DNA from: Myxocyprinus asiaticus
Taxonomy: Eukaryota; Chordata; Actinopteri; Cypriniformes; Catostomidae
Direction of reading: 5' to 3'
NCBI RefSeq assembly: GCF_019703515.2
Contig: NC_059373.1
Location: 13,675,281-13,739,280, forward strand
DNA: 64,000 nt
Below are positions 24,001-64,000 of the stretch, one piece after another; the stretch's first letter is position 1; the number at the start of each line of letters is the position of its first letter. The translations under genes were made by a program, and so were the position numbers. The notes under the pieces are model-generated. The model worked only from the letters and a program-made list of their open reading frames with translations. It made no database searches and had not been told where the DNA came from.

Positions 24001-24394
24001 GTAACACAGAAATAAGATCGCTGCTTTTTGCTGAATTTTCGTTCCCTTAAAATATTAGTTCTCCGTAGGTCTAAGTCCGTCGTAGGTGTGTGCGTGTGGC
24101 CTAAAAATTTAAGATAAACTGATGTTTTATTGATTCCCGAAAAGAAATGTTTAAATATGTAAAACTAAACCGCGCATTCGTGTGCTCGAACCACCAACGG
24201 TTAGCTGCCAAAGACCTGAGATCTGGAGCATGTTGTTTCATAGTAATAACACTGTAATAACCAGGCCCATTTTTCACATTTTCTGTGCTAATTTTAAAGG
24301 AAATTCTGCGGATGGGTTTTTAACATGGTAAAATGTGTTCAATGGAGCTGAAAGAATCATCAAATTAGCCAGATATTTAATAAACAAACACACA

Positions 24395-24841
24395 GGGGCC
24401 TGGGTAGCTCAGCGAGTATTGACGCTGACTACCACCCCTGGAGTCACGAGTTCGAATCCAGGGTGTTCTGAGTGACTCCAGCCAGGTCTCCTAAGCAACC
24501 AAATTGGCACAGTTGCTAGGTAGGGTAGAGACACATGGGTTAACCTCCTCGTGGTCGTGATTAGTGGTTCTCGCTCTCAATGGGGCACGTGGTAAGTTGT
24601 GCGTGGATCGCGGAGAGTAGCATGAGCCTCCACACGCTGTGAGTCTCCGCGGTGTCATGCACAGCGAGCCACGTGATAAAATGCATCGACTGACGGTCTC
24701 AGAAGTCGAGGCAACTGAGACTTGTCCTCCACCACCCGGATTGAGGTGAGTAACCGCGCCACCAGGAGGACCAAGTAAGTAGTAGGAATTGGGCATGCCA
24801 AATTGGGGAGAAAAGGGGATAAAATAAATAAATAAATAAAT
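24395..24841 (+). mobile_element. tRNA-derived SINE
   Basis: A 5' tRNA-like head with A box (TAGCTCAGCGAG) and B box (GAGTTCGAATCC, 24448-24459), a ~300-bp conserved body and an (AAAT)n tail. A second copy is at 57877-58319. The head cannot fold as a clean functional tRNA and is fused to the SINE body. Possibly the V-SINE group; name not certain. Confidence 0.85.
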
Positions 24842-25842
24842 TAACAAACATGCGATTAGTGGAGAAATTGAAGAACTTTTGTAGATGACAGATGTTGCAA
24901 GAGTTGTAGAGAACTTAGTTTTTTTTTTTTGTTTTTTTTTTTTGCTTTCTCAACATTATTAAACACAGTAAAAAATAACGACAAGAACAACCACAAAAAA
25001 AAAATAAAAAAATAAAATAAAATGTGTATAAAGGGCGCCTTTCCTGATTGCAGACCCTTTAATCAATTCTCACTTTCTTCCCGATTTACAAGTTTCTTAT
25101 TTGAAGCACTAATACTCTAATTATTAACAAGCTAATTATTATAATGTTGTTACATGTAAGAAATTGTTCTAAAAAAACAACAAAAATTGAAATGTGCTGT
25201 ATGCATATATTCAGTCCTCATTTTATAATAAAATACGTGACTCTTGGATAGTCTGCTTGTCTATGACATGAATTTTAAGCTGAAGCTCCTGGACAGCCTT
25301 AAAGGAATATTCTGGGTTAAAATACTCAGTTTTTAAAAGTATAGCCACAAGACATAAACAAAATTTTAGTGTGATAAAATCACTTAATAACCTTTCCTGT
25401 GTGAAGTTATAGCCAATTTTACAACCTCGTTGCCATGACGATGTAATGTCAACAACCTCTAAAACCCTAAATTCACTGTAGAAAATTATTTAATATGCCA
25501 GAAATAGTTTTTAATGTATTAAATATTCCTTTAAGAACCAGTACCAGCAACCAGGACTTGGCAGCAGTCAGTGGGATTTCTGGCCATTAAGGCCTCCTCT
25601 TTCCTCACTTATCCAAGGAAGGCAGAGTGAGGTTGAACTGCAATTGTCCATTGTCCTGACCTTCAGTATGAGCCTTCAGTCTCTCCTGATTCATATCAAC
25701 AGAGGTTTGTAATAGGAAGAGTACTGCATATCCACCTTCTGGCCCTAAAGAACTCGGTAAAGCATTATTTTTGTTAATTTTTTAACCATTGTGAGACCTT
25801 CGGGACATTTTTGTCTTTTTCATTTTAGTTTTTTCGATCATT
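24842..25842. other. Interval between SINE and LINE
   Basis: A- and T-run low-complexity DNA (24920-25025), with AT-rich unique sequence after it. It contains the second copy of the 67-bp duplicated segment (25626-25692). No gene seen. Confidence 0.5.
25626..25692. repeat. 67-bp segment, inverted copy of 18105-18171
   Basis: Identical to the reverse complement of the mrpl3 intron segment over all 67 bases. Confidence 0.85.
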
Positions 25843-25869
25843 TTGCCAAAGGTATGTATTTTTTGGGGA

Positions 25870-28026
25870 ATTTTGATATTTCAACCTCAGTTCAGGCAGC
25901 TTCGTCAGGCCAAAGAGGATGCTTACAGGGGTGGGGATAAAGTCTTGTACAATCAAACCAGGAACACACTGAACAGGGAAATCAGAGTAACTAAAAGAAG
26001 ATACTCTGAGAAGCTGAAAAACAAGTTTTCAGCTAACGACCCTGCATCAGTGTGGAGTGGCATGAAACAACTCACAAATTACAGGACTCCTGCCCCCAAC
26101 CCTGTAGGGAACCAACAACTGGCTGACGACCTGAATGTGTTCTACTACAGATTTGAAAGGCCCAATCTCACACCCCACACCCACTCTGACCTTCACTTCA
26201 CAAAAACACCAACACCTCCTGCAACCCCCCTCCTCCCCCCTCCTGCTACTCAACCTGCACTTAAGATCTGTGAAGATGATGTGAGCCGCATCTTTCGGAA
26301 ACAATAGATGAGAAAGGCTTCAGGCCCAGATGGCGTCTCACCAGCGTGTCTTCGATCCTGTGCTAACCAGCTGGCCCCCATCTTCACACAGATCTTCAAT
26401 AGATCACTGGAACGGTGTGAAGTCCCATGCTGCTTCAAACATTCCACTATCATCCCCATCCCAAAGAAACCAAAAATCACAGGACTTAATGACTACAGAC
26501 CTGTCACCCTGACGTCTGTGATCATGAAATAATTTGAGAGACTGCTGTTGGCCCACCTGAAGAACATCCCTGGACCCTTTCTAGATCCCCTTCAATTTGC
26601 TTATCGAGCAAACAGGTCTGTGGATGATGCAGTCAACATAGGATTGCATCATATCCTGCAACATCTGGACAGACCAGGGACATATGCAAGGATCCTTTTT
26701 GTGGACTTCAGTTCAGCTTTCAACACCATCATCCCAGCTATACTCCAGAATAAATTACACCAACTCTCTGTTCCCATGTCTATCTGTCAGTGGATTACCA
26801 GCTTTCTGACAGACAGGCAGCAGCTTGTGAGACAGGGGAAACTCACTTCTAGCACCTGTACAATCAGCACTGGTGCCCCCCAGGGATGTGTGCTCTCCCC
26901 ACTACTCTTCTCCCTCTACACCAATGACTGTATCGCCAAGAACCCCTCTGTCAAGCTCCTGAAGTTTGCAGATGACACCACTGTCATCGGCCTCATCCGA
27001 GATTCATACAGAAGGGAGGTTGAACAGCTGGCTGTCTGGTGCAGTCAAAACAACCTTGAGCTGAACACGCTCAAAACGGTGGAGATGATTGTGGACTTTA
27101 GGAGGAACCCCCCAACACTGTCCCCCCTCACCATTCTAAACAACACTGTGGCAGCAGTGGAGTCATTCAGGTTCCTGGGCACTACTATCTCACAGGACCT
27201 GAAGTGGGAGACCCACGTTGACTCCATTGTGAAAAAGGCCCAGCAGAGGTTGTACTTCCTTCGCCAGCTGAGGAAATTCAACCTGCCACAGGCGCTGCTG
27301 ATACAGTTTTACTCAGCAGTCATTGAGTCCGTCATCTGCACTTCAATAACTGTCTGGTTTGGTTCAGCTATGAAATCAGACATCAGAAGACTACAAAGGA
27401 CAGTTCAGACTGCTGAGAGGATTATTGGTTGCCCCCTGCCCCCCCTTCAAGAACTATACACTTCCAGAGTGAGGAAAAAGGCTGGAAAAATCACTCTGGA
27501 CCCCACTCATCCTGCCCCACTACCTTTTTGAACTGTTGCCTTCAGGCTGACGCTTCAGAGCTCTGAGAACCAGAACCGTCAGGCACAAGAACAGTTTTTT
27601 CCCTCAGGCTATCCATCTCATGAACTGTTAAATTGCCCCATTGAGCAATAACTATGTGCAATACACAGTTTAGTCTTTCTTATATTTATCCAACATACCC
27701 AACCTCTTCTGCCATTTCATTCCTCTGAAAAACAAAACAAAAAAACATTTGCACTGTACATAACAGATTTGTATTTGCACTGTACATAACAGATTTTATT
27801 AGATTTGCACTACCCATGTGTATGAGTGCATGTATGTATGTGTGTGTCTGTACATATGTGTTTAATTAGTTTTAATTTTAATTTTTTATTATTATTTATG
27901 TCTTGCTGCTGTTTTTGTATTGTTTTTGTATTGGTGTACACTGGAAGCTCCTGTCACCAAGACAAATTACTTGTATGTGTAAGCATACTTGGCAATAAAG
28001 CTGATTCTGATTCTGATTCTGATTCC
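25870..28026 (+). mobile_element. 5'-truncated CR1/L2-group LINE
   Basis: The frame carries reverse-transcriptase blocks in order: [56 protein letters not shown] and FLGTTISQDLKW. Stops interrupt at about 26305 and 26530. There is no endonuclease, and the 5' border is not sharp. The 3' end is a tail of GATTCT repeats (28000-28025) after GGCAATAAAGCT, the microsatellite-type tail of the CR1/L2/Rex1 group rather than poly-A. Defective copy. Confidence 0.85.
26548..27531 (+). pseudogene. LINE reverse transcriptase, longest surviving frame
   Basis: 327 codons covering the palm (FADD) and thumb. The block starting KASGPDG lies upstream in the same frame but is separated by a stop codon at about 26530. 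Confidence 0.85.
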
Positions 28027-28027
28027 A

Positions 28028-28246
28028 GAGCCCTGGCTTCAAAATTTAAATTGTTTAATATTTTCCACCAGATGGTGCCATTTTTCTCATGTTTAACCTA
28101 TGGAGGAAACACATGCTTTTTTCCTATTTTCTGTTTGCTGTATTATAGAGCACTGCAGGCCAATTGAATAAATGATGCAGCTAAAATTATGTGGGTGTGT
28201 TAGTATGGATGGCAGAGTGTGTTTTGTATGTGTGTATTGAGAAATT

Positions 28247-28279
<33 letters not shown>

Positions 28280-29405
28280 CAACAATGGCATTATGTAAAC
28301 AAACTGGCATTTAAAGGGTTAAAATACTGAAAATGAATGAATATTTGGTAGTTATGATCAGGACTGATGTTTGTTAAAAAATGTTACTCATTGAAAGTGG
28401 AAAATAATATTAATATATAATATTATTATGGCAGTTTTTTGACGTGGACATTTTTGTCCTCTGAGGACCTCTGAGTAACTTTTTTAAATTGACACACAAG
28501 GGTTAAGAGACCTAGTCAGAATGGACAACCTTCTCAGCCACTCTGGAGGCTGGACCAAGATGCAGAGAAGACAGAGCAGCTGCTGGAGGAAGTCAATGTA
28601 AAATCAGGAGGGTGAGGGATTTGAGGAGGACCTCAATGATGACCTCACCTACCAGGAGTTTTCCATAAAGACCTCACCACCACTGCTGGCTGAACTCTAC
28701 CAATAACTCAGCCGCTCCCTTTGCCCTGCCAGCTGTCTCAACTGCCCCGCCAGCTGCTACTTCCTTCACACTGCCTTCTACCTCAACCACCCTGCCAACT
28801 GCTTTTTTTCCCCCCAACCTGCCAGTTGATTTTTCTTTTATCCTACCAGTTACCTCCACCTCCCTGTCATTTACCTCATCCACTCTTCACAATCCAGCCT
28901 GCTACCACTGCACTAGATGTTCTTAATGTCCTCATGTGGTACACATTTCAGCAGCAGGTGGTGTTCCATTCAACATTGAATAAAGAATGCTGCTTTCATT
29001 CTGGACAGTCTGAAATGTGTATGTTGGGTTCTACAGCTTCGGCTGCCTAGACTGATGTCAGATAAAAATGTTTTGCCTAATTCAATATAAATTGTTTAGA
29101 CAATTGAAAATATAAAATGTACAATTACAAAGAATGAATATGAATGATATATAAAATATAAATATATAATAATAATAACATATAAACATTTAAAAACTAA
29201 GTATATAATATACATTTACTGTTATTGGTTGCTTTTCACTCAAAAAAGATTTAAGCCTATTTTCATGTATTTTAATTGAATAACCAATTTCCATTGAATT
29301 GTGTAATCTTTAACAAACTTATATTGATAAAACTTTTATTAATTTATTTTGGTTAAAGATTACTCTATTACATTTTATGGAAATTTGTTATGAAATTGAA
29401 ATGAG

Positions 29406-29442
<37 letters not shown>

Positions 29443-29847
29443 GTTTTTGATGTGGCGAACATTCAGAAATGTTTATGCTTAGTTTTTAAAGGGCTTATGC
29501 AAACCAGTTCATGAACTTGAGAATTACTGGTTTCTCCGATCAATATGGCAATATTGTACGATAATATTTATCTTGGTTGATATTCAGGCTCATTAAAAAA
29601 TATCACTTTAGTGAACATTCATTAATATTTACTTACTGTATGTTCTAAGGGCTTGACTTGTATTAGAACCAAGGTTCACAGGTTCAAACCCCAGAAGGTG
29701 CGGTCAACGAACTGGAGTTTTACCGGGGTCTAAAATTGAAACTTTTGCGCCAGACATTTCTGTGCAGTTTTCTGTATCTGTTGTAAATGTACTGCAAGTT
29801 GTTCTGAACAAGAAAGCATCAGCTAAATCACTAGTAAATAAACTGAT
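28028..29847. other. Intergenic, simple repeats only
   Basis: (TG)n at 28247-28273 and (AT)n at 29408-29439; otherwise AT-rich. A Pro/Leu-rich frame at 28721-29050 is low-complexity and shows no domain. A GGTTCAAACCCC box-B-like phrase at about 29690 has no matching A box. Confidence 0.5.
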
Positions 29848-30874
29848 TGTCACAGTCCTGTCACTCTGTCAGTCTGGGTTTTTGTGTGAAGGGGGACCAT
29901 GGCATCATAGTCCCATGTCTGTCTTTGTGTGAGCGCACGGTTTCGGTGTATTTCCCTGCCGTGCGCTCTTCGATCTGTCTTGTTTCATGTCCGGAGCATG
30001 GTGTCTGGATCCTGACTCCCATGTCTGGTTCGGTTTCAGTTTTGGTGTCGGGATCTGGACACTCATGTTCCATGTCTTGTCTTGTATTGGCGTGAGTGCA
30101 TAGCGCTTGTCATCTTGCGGCATGCACTCGTGTCAATAATCTGTTCTGTCTCTCATGACCGTAAGAACTCATTGCGAGCAGTCTTCACGTTGTGCTGAAG
30201 TTCGGTCACTTCAGTCTGAGGTGTCGTGTGTGTGTGGCCGAACTCTTGCACAGATGTTCTGTCTTGTTTTGTCGCCTGTTGCGTGCATCACGTGGCGTTT
30301 GCCTCGCAATGTACGCTCAGGCTTTGTTTAGTGTGGGAATGCGTGGCATTGCTTTGTTTGCCGTTGGTACGCATTCTCGAGTCTGTTCTGTCGGTTGGCA
30401 TGAGTGTACTGTATATTGCTTTATTGTCTTGGCGATGTGCACTCATGCCATTCGGGTGTTTTGTTGTCTTGTGAGAGCACGTGGCTTTGTTTTGTTTCTG
30501 TATTACCACGTGTCTCTCAGTCTTGTGTCATACCCTGCCTCCTCGTTTGCCTGTTATTAGTTTATTAGTCACACCTGCCCTGTTTTGTTAACCTGTTTGA
30601 TTTCTCTCCCTATTTTAATCTTCTCATGTGTGCCAGTTCATCTTGTGTGTTTCCAGCCAGTCCTATTGGTTGGTCGTATTTATGTCGGTCCTTGTCCCAT
30701 CCTACTCGCTCCGTTCGGTCCTGGTTCCCTGTTATCAGCCCGGATAATTTTTTAGTTTATGTTTGTTTTTTCCCCCTTGTGGAAATTTTGTGTTTGGTTT
30801 TTGTATAAATAAATTCCTTTATTTTTAACTCTGCGTTTGGGTTCTGAGCCACTCTCATTCTCTGCATCGTGACA
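29848..30874 (+). mobile_element. Solo LTR with a 5-bp target duplication
   Basis: Begins TGTCACAGTCC, ends CATCGTGACA, and is flanked by CTGAT on both sides (29843-29847 and 30875-30879). AATAAA near the 3' end (about 30806) and a T-rich tail suggest the R/U5 region. No internal retroelement genes: the product of LTR-LTR recombination. A fragment of the same LTR recurs at 32466-32696. Confidence 0.8.
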
Positions 30875-30879
30875 CTGAT

Positions 30880-31389
30880 GAATTTCTGACTGATGGAATC
30901 ATTGGATGTGATGATCTCTCTCTGTCTCTGGTCTTGTCCCACGGATCTGAGTGTTTAATTATACATGATGGAGCTAATTGAAAGGCTGGGTGCATGTGTG
31001 CTGGGGAGTGTGAGCACGTGTGTTTGTGTGTTTAAACTTCAAAGAGTCCTCTGACTCACAAAGAGTCAATCACGCTTCTAGGACTACATTTCTCAAGGTC
31101 TTTTAAAGAGCCTCTACATTCAAGGATCCCTAATAACATTTTGCATTTAGTTAATTACTATGAATCAATATTATGGAATGTGATTGTGAATACCTAATAA
31201 TTCTTAATGGCTTGCAAAGTGAGCAATGCTGAGCTACAGTGCATATTGTACTGTGAACATCAGTATTCGATAATGTAACAAAGTAAAACAAATAAAAAAT
31301 GCAGCACAAAAATGGGGAAATCAGATTATTTATTGGCAACATGCAAAATATAGTCCTGGTGTCTGAAGCACGCGCACGCGCACACGCAC

Positions 31390-31453
<64 letters not shown>

Positions 31454-32278
31454 GGAGAAAAAAGGAAAGAAAGGCTAATACAGCACTATAAAACATTCCT
31501 ACTATTTCCAAACATTTGAAAGAACTTGTAGATTATGTTAAGAAATTTTGCAAACATAAATGTCAAGGAAACCTGTAGAAAAAAACAAAAAGAATGATCC
31601 CTAAATATTGTATGTATTCACAGAATTTAGTCCATTCCACTTGCTTTCAAATAAATATTCATATTCTTTTGTTTATAGCTATATGTAATATACTTTATGT
31701 AAAATCTGTAGTCCTAAAGGCCCCACATCAAAAATAATCTTTAAATTGAATAAAATAAATAGGTAATAAATAATCTGAAAAAGCACTGTTAAAATGCTCT
31801 TTTTTGGATTATAGAGGACTAATAGTGTTTACTAACTGAGTATTGGTCATGCAATGGTCAATAACCACTTGCCTCCTACACTATCACTTATAGGAATATT
31901 ATGCTATATTGAACTACATATACCTTTTATAGCAGGTCTGTCAAAATAACAATAACAATATAAAGAAGTAGAAAAAAAAAAACGCACTGGCAAATACAAG
32001 TTGGAATCACTCTGACATCTGTATCTAAAGAAGACTGTCCACAGTTGCATGTTTCAGCTGTCTCCCATTTACACAGAATATGTGACGGTAGACCAAAAGG
32101 TGCTGGCAGATTGTTGATTGGTTGGAGCTGCGATGAAACTAATTCTATGTCCCATTTTTCACAGTTTAAGCAGCCCAAAAATGTATTTGGACACTTCAGT
32201 CAAATGTAAAACTGTCATTGCATGATATAACAAAATATCAAAGCAAGGACATTCATAAAAAAAAATTAAAAAAATGTA

Positions 32279-32281
<3 letters not shown>
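30880..32281. other. Intergenic with a long CA tract
   Basis: 31366-31450 is a (CG/CA) then (CA)n run; the rest is AT-rich. No gene seen. Confidence 0.55.
31366..31450. repeat. (CGCACG)(CA)n alternating tract
   Basis: GCACGCGCACGCGCACACGC followed by about 30 CA repeats. Confidence 0.93.
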
Positions 32282-32367
<86 letters not shown>

Positions 32368-32368
32368 T
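32282..32368. repeat. (TA)n(CA)n microsatellite
   Basis: About 36 TA units followed by eight CA units, directly left of a Tc1-type end. Confidence 0.95.
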
Positions 32369-32370
32369 AC

Positions 32371-33430
32371 ACCGATCAGCCACAACATTAAAGTCACCTG
32401 CCTAATATTGTGTTGGTTCCCCTTGTGCTGCCAAAACAGCACCAACCCACATCTCAGAATAGCATTCTGTGTCGGGATCCGGACACTCATCCTCCATGTT
32501 CTGTCTGTCTTTGTTTGAGTGCACGGCTTCGGTGTATTTCCCTGCCGTGTGCTCTTCGGTCTGTCTCATTTCATGTCCGGAGCATGGTGTCTGGTCCTAA
32601 CTCCCCTGTCTGGTTCGGTTTTGGTGTCGAGATCCGGACACTCATGTTCCATGTCTTGTCTTGTATTGGCATGAGTGCATAGCGCTTGTCATCTTCTCAC
32701 CACAATTGTACAGAGTGGTTATCTGAGTTACCGTAGACTTTGTCAGTTCTAACCAGTCTGGCAATTCTCTGTTGACCTCTCTCATCAACAAGGCATTTCT
32801 GTCCACAGAACTGCCACTCACTGGATGTTTTTTGTTTTTGGCACCATTCGGAGTAAATTCTAGAGACTGTTGTGCATAAAAATCCCAGGAGATCAGCAGT
32901 TACAGAAATACTCAAACCAGCCCATCTGGCACCAACCATGGTCCAAATCACTGAGATCACATTTTTCCCCATTCTGATGGTTGATGTGAACATTCACTGA
33001 AGCTCCTGACCCGTATCTGCATGATTTTATGCTCTGCACTGCTGCCACACGATTGGCTGATTAGATAATCGCATGGATGATTGTTGGAGCCAGATGGGCT
33101 GGTTTGAGTATTTCTGTAACTGCTGATCTCCTGGGATTTTCACACACAACAGTCTCTAGAATTTACTCTGAATGGTGCCAAAAACAAAAAACATCCAGTG
33201 AGCGGCAGTTCTGCGGATGGAAACGCCTTGTTGATGAGAGAGGTCAACAGATGACAGAATGTCCAGACTTGTTCGAACTGACAAAGTCTACGGTAACTCA
33301 GATAATCGCTCTGTACAATTATGGTGAGAAGAATAGCATCTCAGAATGCTATTCTGAGATGCGGGTTGGCACTGTTTTGGTGGCATGAGGGGGACCAACA
33401 CAATATTATGCAGGCGGTTTTAATGTTGTT
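32371..33430. mobile_element. Palindromic Tc1-type element with captured LTR fragment
   Basis: Outer inverted repeats of about 100 bp (left CACCTGCCTAATATTGTG... to CAGAATAGCATTCTG at 32470; right, the complementary set, about 33335-33425). Inside are two opposite copies of the transposase N-terminal helix-turn-helix region (minus strand 32698-32945, plus strand 33080-33330), with text such as TADLLGF and VSRIYSEWCQ. The solo-LTR fragment 32466-32696 sits between the left end and the left arm. The catalytic domain is absent. Confidence 0.78.
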
Positions 33431-33497
33431 AATGTGTGTACACACACATACTCACACACACACACACACACATATATATGTATATATATATATATAA

Positions 33498-34720
33498 ATA
33501 ATGTACAGATTTTGCTCTTATGGAAAGAAATTGGTACTTTTATTCACCAAAGTGGCATCCAACTGATCACAATGTATAGTCAGGACATTAATAACATGAA
33601 AAATGACTATTACAATTTGAATTTTTTTTTTTCAGAAATTCTTAAACTACTACAAAGAGTTCTCATCAAAAAAATCCTCCACATGCAGCAATGACAGCTT
33701 TGCTCCTTGGCATTCTAGCTGTCAGTTTGTCCAGATACTCAGGTAACATTTCACCCCACGCTTCCTGTAGCACTTGCCATAGATGTGGCTGTTTTGTCGG
33801 GCACTTGTCACGCACCTTACAGTCTAGCTGATCCCACAAAAGCTCAATGGGGTTAAGATCCATTACACTCTTTTCCAATTATCTGTTGTCCAATGTCTGT
33901 TTCTTTGTCCACTCTAAACTTTTCTGTTTCTTTTTCTGTTTCAAAAGTGTCTTTTTCTTTGCAATTCTTCCCATAAGGCCTGCACCCCTGAGTCTTCTCT
34001 TTACTGTTGTACATGAAACTGGTGTTGAGCGGGTAGAATTCAATGAAGCTGTCAGCTGAGGATATGTGAGGCATCTATTTCTCAAACTAGAGACTCTGAT
34101 GTACTTATCCTCTTGTTTAGTTGTATCTGGGCCTTCCACATCTCTTTCTGTCCTTGTTAGAGCCAGTTGTCCTTTGTCTTTGAAGACTGTAGTGTACATC
34201 TTTGTATGAAATCTTCAGTTTTTTTTGGCAGTTTCAAGCATTGTATAGCCTTCATTCCTCAAAACAATGATTGATTGACAAGCTTCTAGAGAAAGCTATT
34301 TCTTTTTGTTTCTTTGCCATTTCTGACCTAATATTGACCTTAAGACATGCCAGTCTATTGCATACTGTGGCAACTCAAAAACAAACACAAAGACAATGTT
34401 AAGCTTCATTTAACAAACCAAATAGCTTTCAGCTGTGTTATATGTTGATATAATGGCAACTGATTTTCTAGTACCAAATTAGCAATTTAGAATGATTATT
34501 CAAGGATAAGGTGTTGGAGTGATGGCTGCTGGAAATGGGGCCTGTCTAGATTTGATCAAAAATGACATTTTCAAATAGTGATGGTGCTGTTTTTTTACAT
34601 CAGTATTGTCCTGACTACACATTGTGATCAGTTGAATGCCACTTTGGTGAATAAAAGTACCAGTTTCTTTCCATAAGAGCAAAATCTGTACATTATTCCA
34701 AACGTTTGGCCGCCAGTGTA
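33498..34720 (-). mobile_element. Tc1-like transposon, internally deleted
   Basis: Long inverted repeats (33498-33600 with about 34595-34695) share ACAGATTTTGCTCTTATGG. The minus-strand transposase keeps its N-terminal part (about 34320-33880; TTVKRRLRGAGL) and then jumps to the C-terminal part (33860-33666; DLNPIELLWDQL). The middle, including two of the catalytic acidic residues, is missing. The right end is complete (CGCCAGTGTA). The left end lacks its outermost ~25 bp and runs into TA repeats. Confidence 0.82.
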
Positions 34721-34770
<50 letters not shown>

Positions 34771-34822
34771 TACATACATACATGTACAGTATATAACTGT
34801 ATAGATAGATAGATAGATAGAT
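34721..34822. repeat. (TA)n, (CA)n and (TAGA)n microsatellites
   Basis: TA run to about 34760, a CA/TACA stretch to about 34785, and TAGA repeats at 34801-34822. Confidence 0.9.
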
Positions 34823-35074
34823 AATATATACAATATATAGAACAAACACACTTTTCAAGCAAGATATTTCCCCCACAAAAAAGGCTTTGCTAGGTTTTTG
34901 AATTATAAAACAACAGATATCCTGTTAAAAATTCTGATAAAATGTATTTGGACACTTTGTGGTTGTCAAACTAAGTGAAACATGTCTAAGTGATGTACTA
35001 AACCCGTGTTTACTCTGCTAGGACACCTTTGTGAACTGACTTCATACCTCCTCTTAAAATTAACTACCTATATC

Positions 35075-35107
<33 letters not shown>

Positions 35108-35120
35108 ATACTGTACATAA

Positions 35121-35515
35121 TACTGTGCAAAAGTCTTAGGCACAGTATATTTTTCACACACACACACACAAACAATTTCTTAAAATTTTGTCTCAGAATC
35201 ATTGAGTCAGTCTGGGATTACGTGCAGAGACAGAAGCAACTGAGACAGCCTAAATAGGTAGATGAACTGTGGTGAATTCTCCAAGAAGCTTGGAACATCC
35301 TATCTGCCAACAACCAAGAAAAACTGTGTCCAGGTGTACCTGGAGAATTGTGCTGTTTTGAAGGCAAAGGTTGTCACACCAAATAATGATTTAGCTTATT
35401 TTATGTTTACTGGATTTTGTATGACATTAATTGATAAATTAAAATTATTTATGGTATTATTTTTGAAGACATCCTCACAACATTTTTCACAAGTGCCTAA
35501 AACTTTGGCACAGTA
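35121..35515 (+). mobile_element. Tc1-like remnant, second copy of the 16085-16600 family
   Basis: Ends TACTGTGCAAAAGTCTTAGG and CCTAAAACTTTGGCACAGTA. Decayed transposase tail with VWDYVQRQ and LQEAWNIL separated by stops. It lies just downstream of the cpne4 stop codon, so it may be part of the 3' UTR. Confidence 0.78.
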
Positions 35516-35850
35516 CTAACATATAAATATATATTATACATCACTCCACTTGGTTTAAAATTGTATCTATGCAATGAAATTCCAATATGTGTGACCTATG
35601 TGTCCAAAAATATCCAAATACTTCTTGGAGCAACTGTATGTAAATAGTTGTATAAGAAGAAAAATATCTGCTAAGGAAAACCTATAGATGAAACCTTGAG
35701 TGATAAATATCTAAAAACACAAGGATGGACCTGCTTGTCAATATTGACAGTGTTGCTGCAAGCTCTGAAATGATCAATGAAGTTGTCTTTCAGCTTTAGT
35801 AGACCGTAGAAAACTGTGTCTCTTGAAGCAGCTCTATGGCTGTGTGAAGC

Positions 35851-64000
<28,150 letters not shown>

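Noticed and set aside
24395..24470. tRNA gene at the SINE head (also 57877-57950)
   Set aside because: A and B boxes are present but the fold is incomplete and the sequence continues into a dispersed SINE body with an A-rich tail; both copies are retroposons.
28721..29050. Pro/Leu-rich frame, possible secreted or structural protein
   Set aside because: Low-complexity CCTGCCAGCTG-type repeats with no start context, splice signals or recognisable domain.
31151..31511. Cys-Val repeat proteins
   Set aside because: Direct translation of the CA microsatellite.

Overview
This is nuclear DNA from a teleost fish, most likely a cyprinid or a close otophysan. The evidence is spliced vertebrate genes with long AT-rich introns, many simple repeats, and a dense mixture of fish-type transposable elements: hAT and Tc1 elements, TTAA-flanked foldback elements, L1 and CR1/L2 LINEs, Ty3/Gypsy LTR elements and a tRNA-derived SINE. 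The species call is inference.

Two host genes are recognised, both on the minus strand. mrpl3 (mitochondrial large-subunit ribosomal protein uL3m) is complete in ten coding exons from 23871 down to 13739. The exons join in phase to about 346 codons. The single break is one extra base in an A-run of exon 2. cpne4 (copine-4) enters from the right edge: thirteen coding exons from 63085 down to the stop at 35851 encode the end of C2A, all of C2B and the whole vWA/copine domain (436 residues). The first 120 or so codons lie beyond base 64000. CPNE4 and MRPL3 are neighbours in the same orientation on human 3q22.1, so the synteny supports both names.

Layout: 1-13,466 is gene-free. It holds a foldback element, a ~176-bp tandem array split by an internally deleted chromovirus (3603-7006), and a hAT MITE (9776-10538). 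13,739-23,871 is mrpl3, with a Tc1 remnant, a hAT nested inside another hAT (20065-22274) and foldback elements in or just upstream of it. 24,000-35,850 is the interval between the genes, with a SINE, a 5'-truncated LINE, a solo LTR with target duplication, and three Tc1-type elements, one of them a foldback that has captured an LTR fragment. 35,851-63,085 is cpne4, whose introns hold an L1 copy ending about 20 bp from a splice donor, several foldback elements, a second SINE, two related MITEs and a Gypsy-derived insertion with inverted LTR ends. 63,086-64,000 is cpne4 intron.

The two host genes have unrelated jobs: mitochondrial translation, and calcium-dependent membrane binding. No new multi-gene system was found. 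The most unusual structures are the Gypsy-derived unit at 60634-62770, which has inverted LTR ends inside one 5-bp target duplication; the palindromic Tc1 with captured LTR sequence; the perfectly bounded nested hATs; a 67-bp identical inverted duplication (18105-18171 and 25626-25692); and the A-run frameshift in mrpl3.
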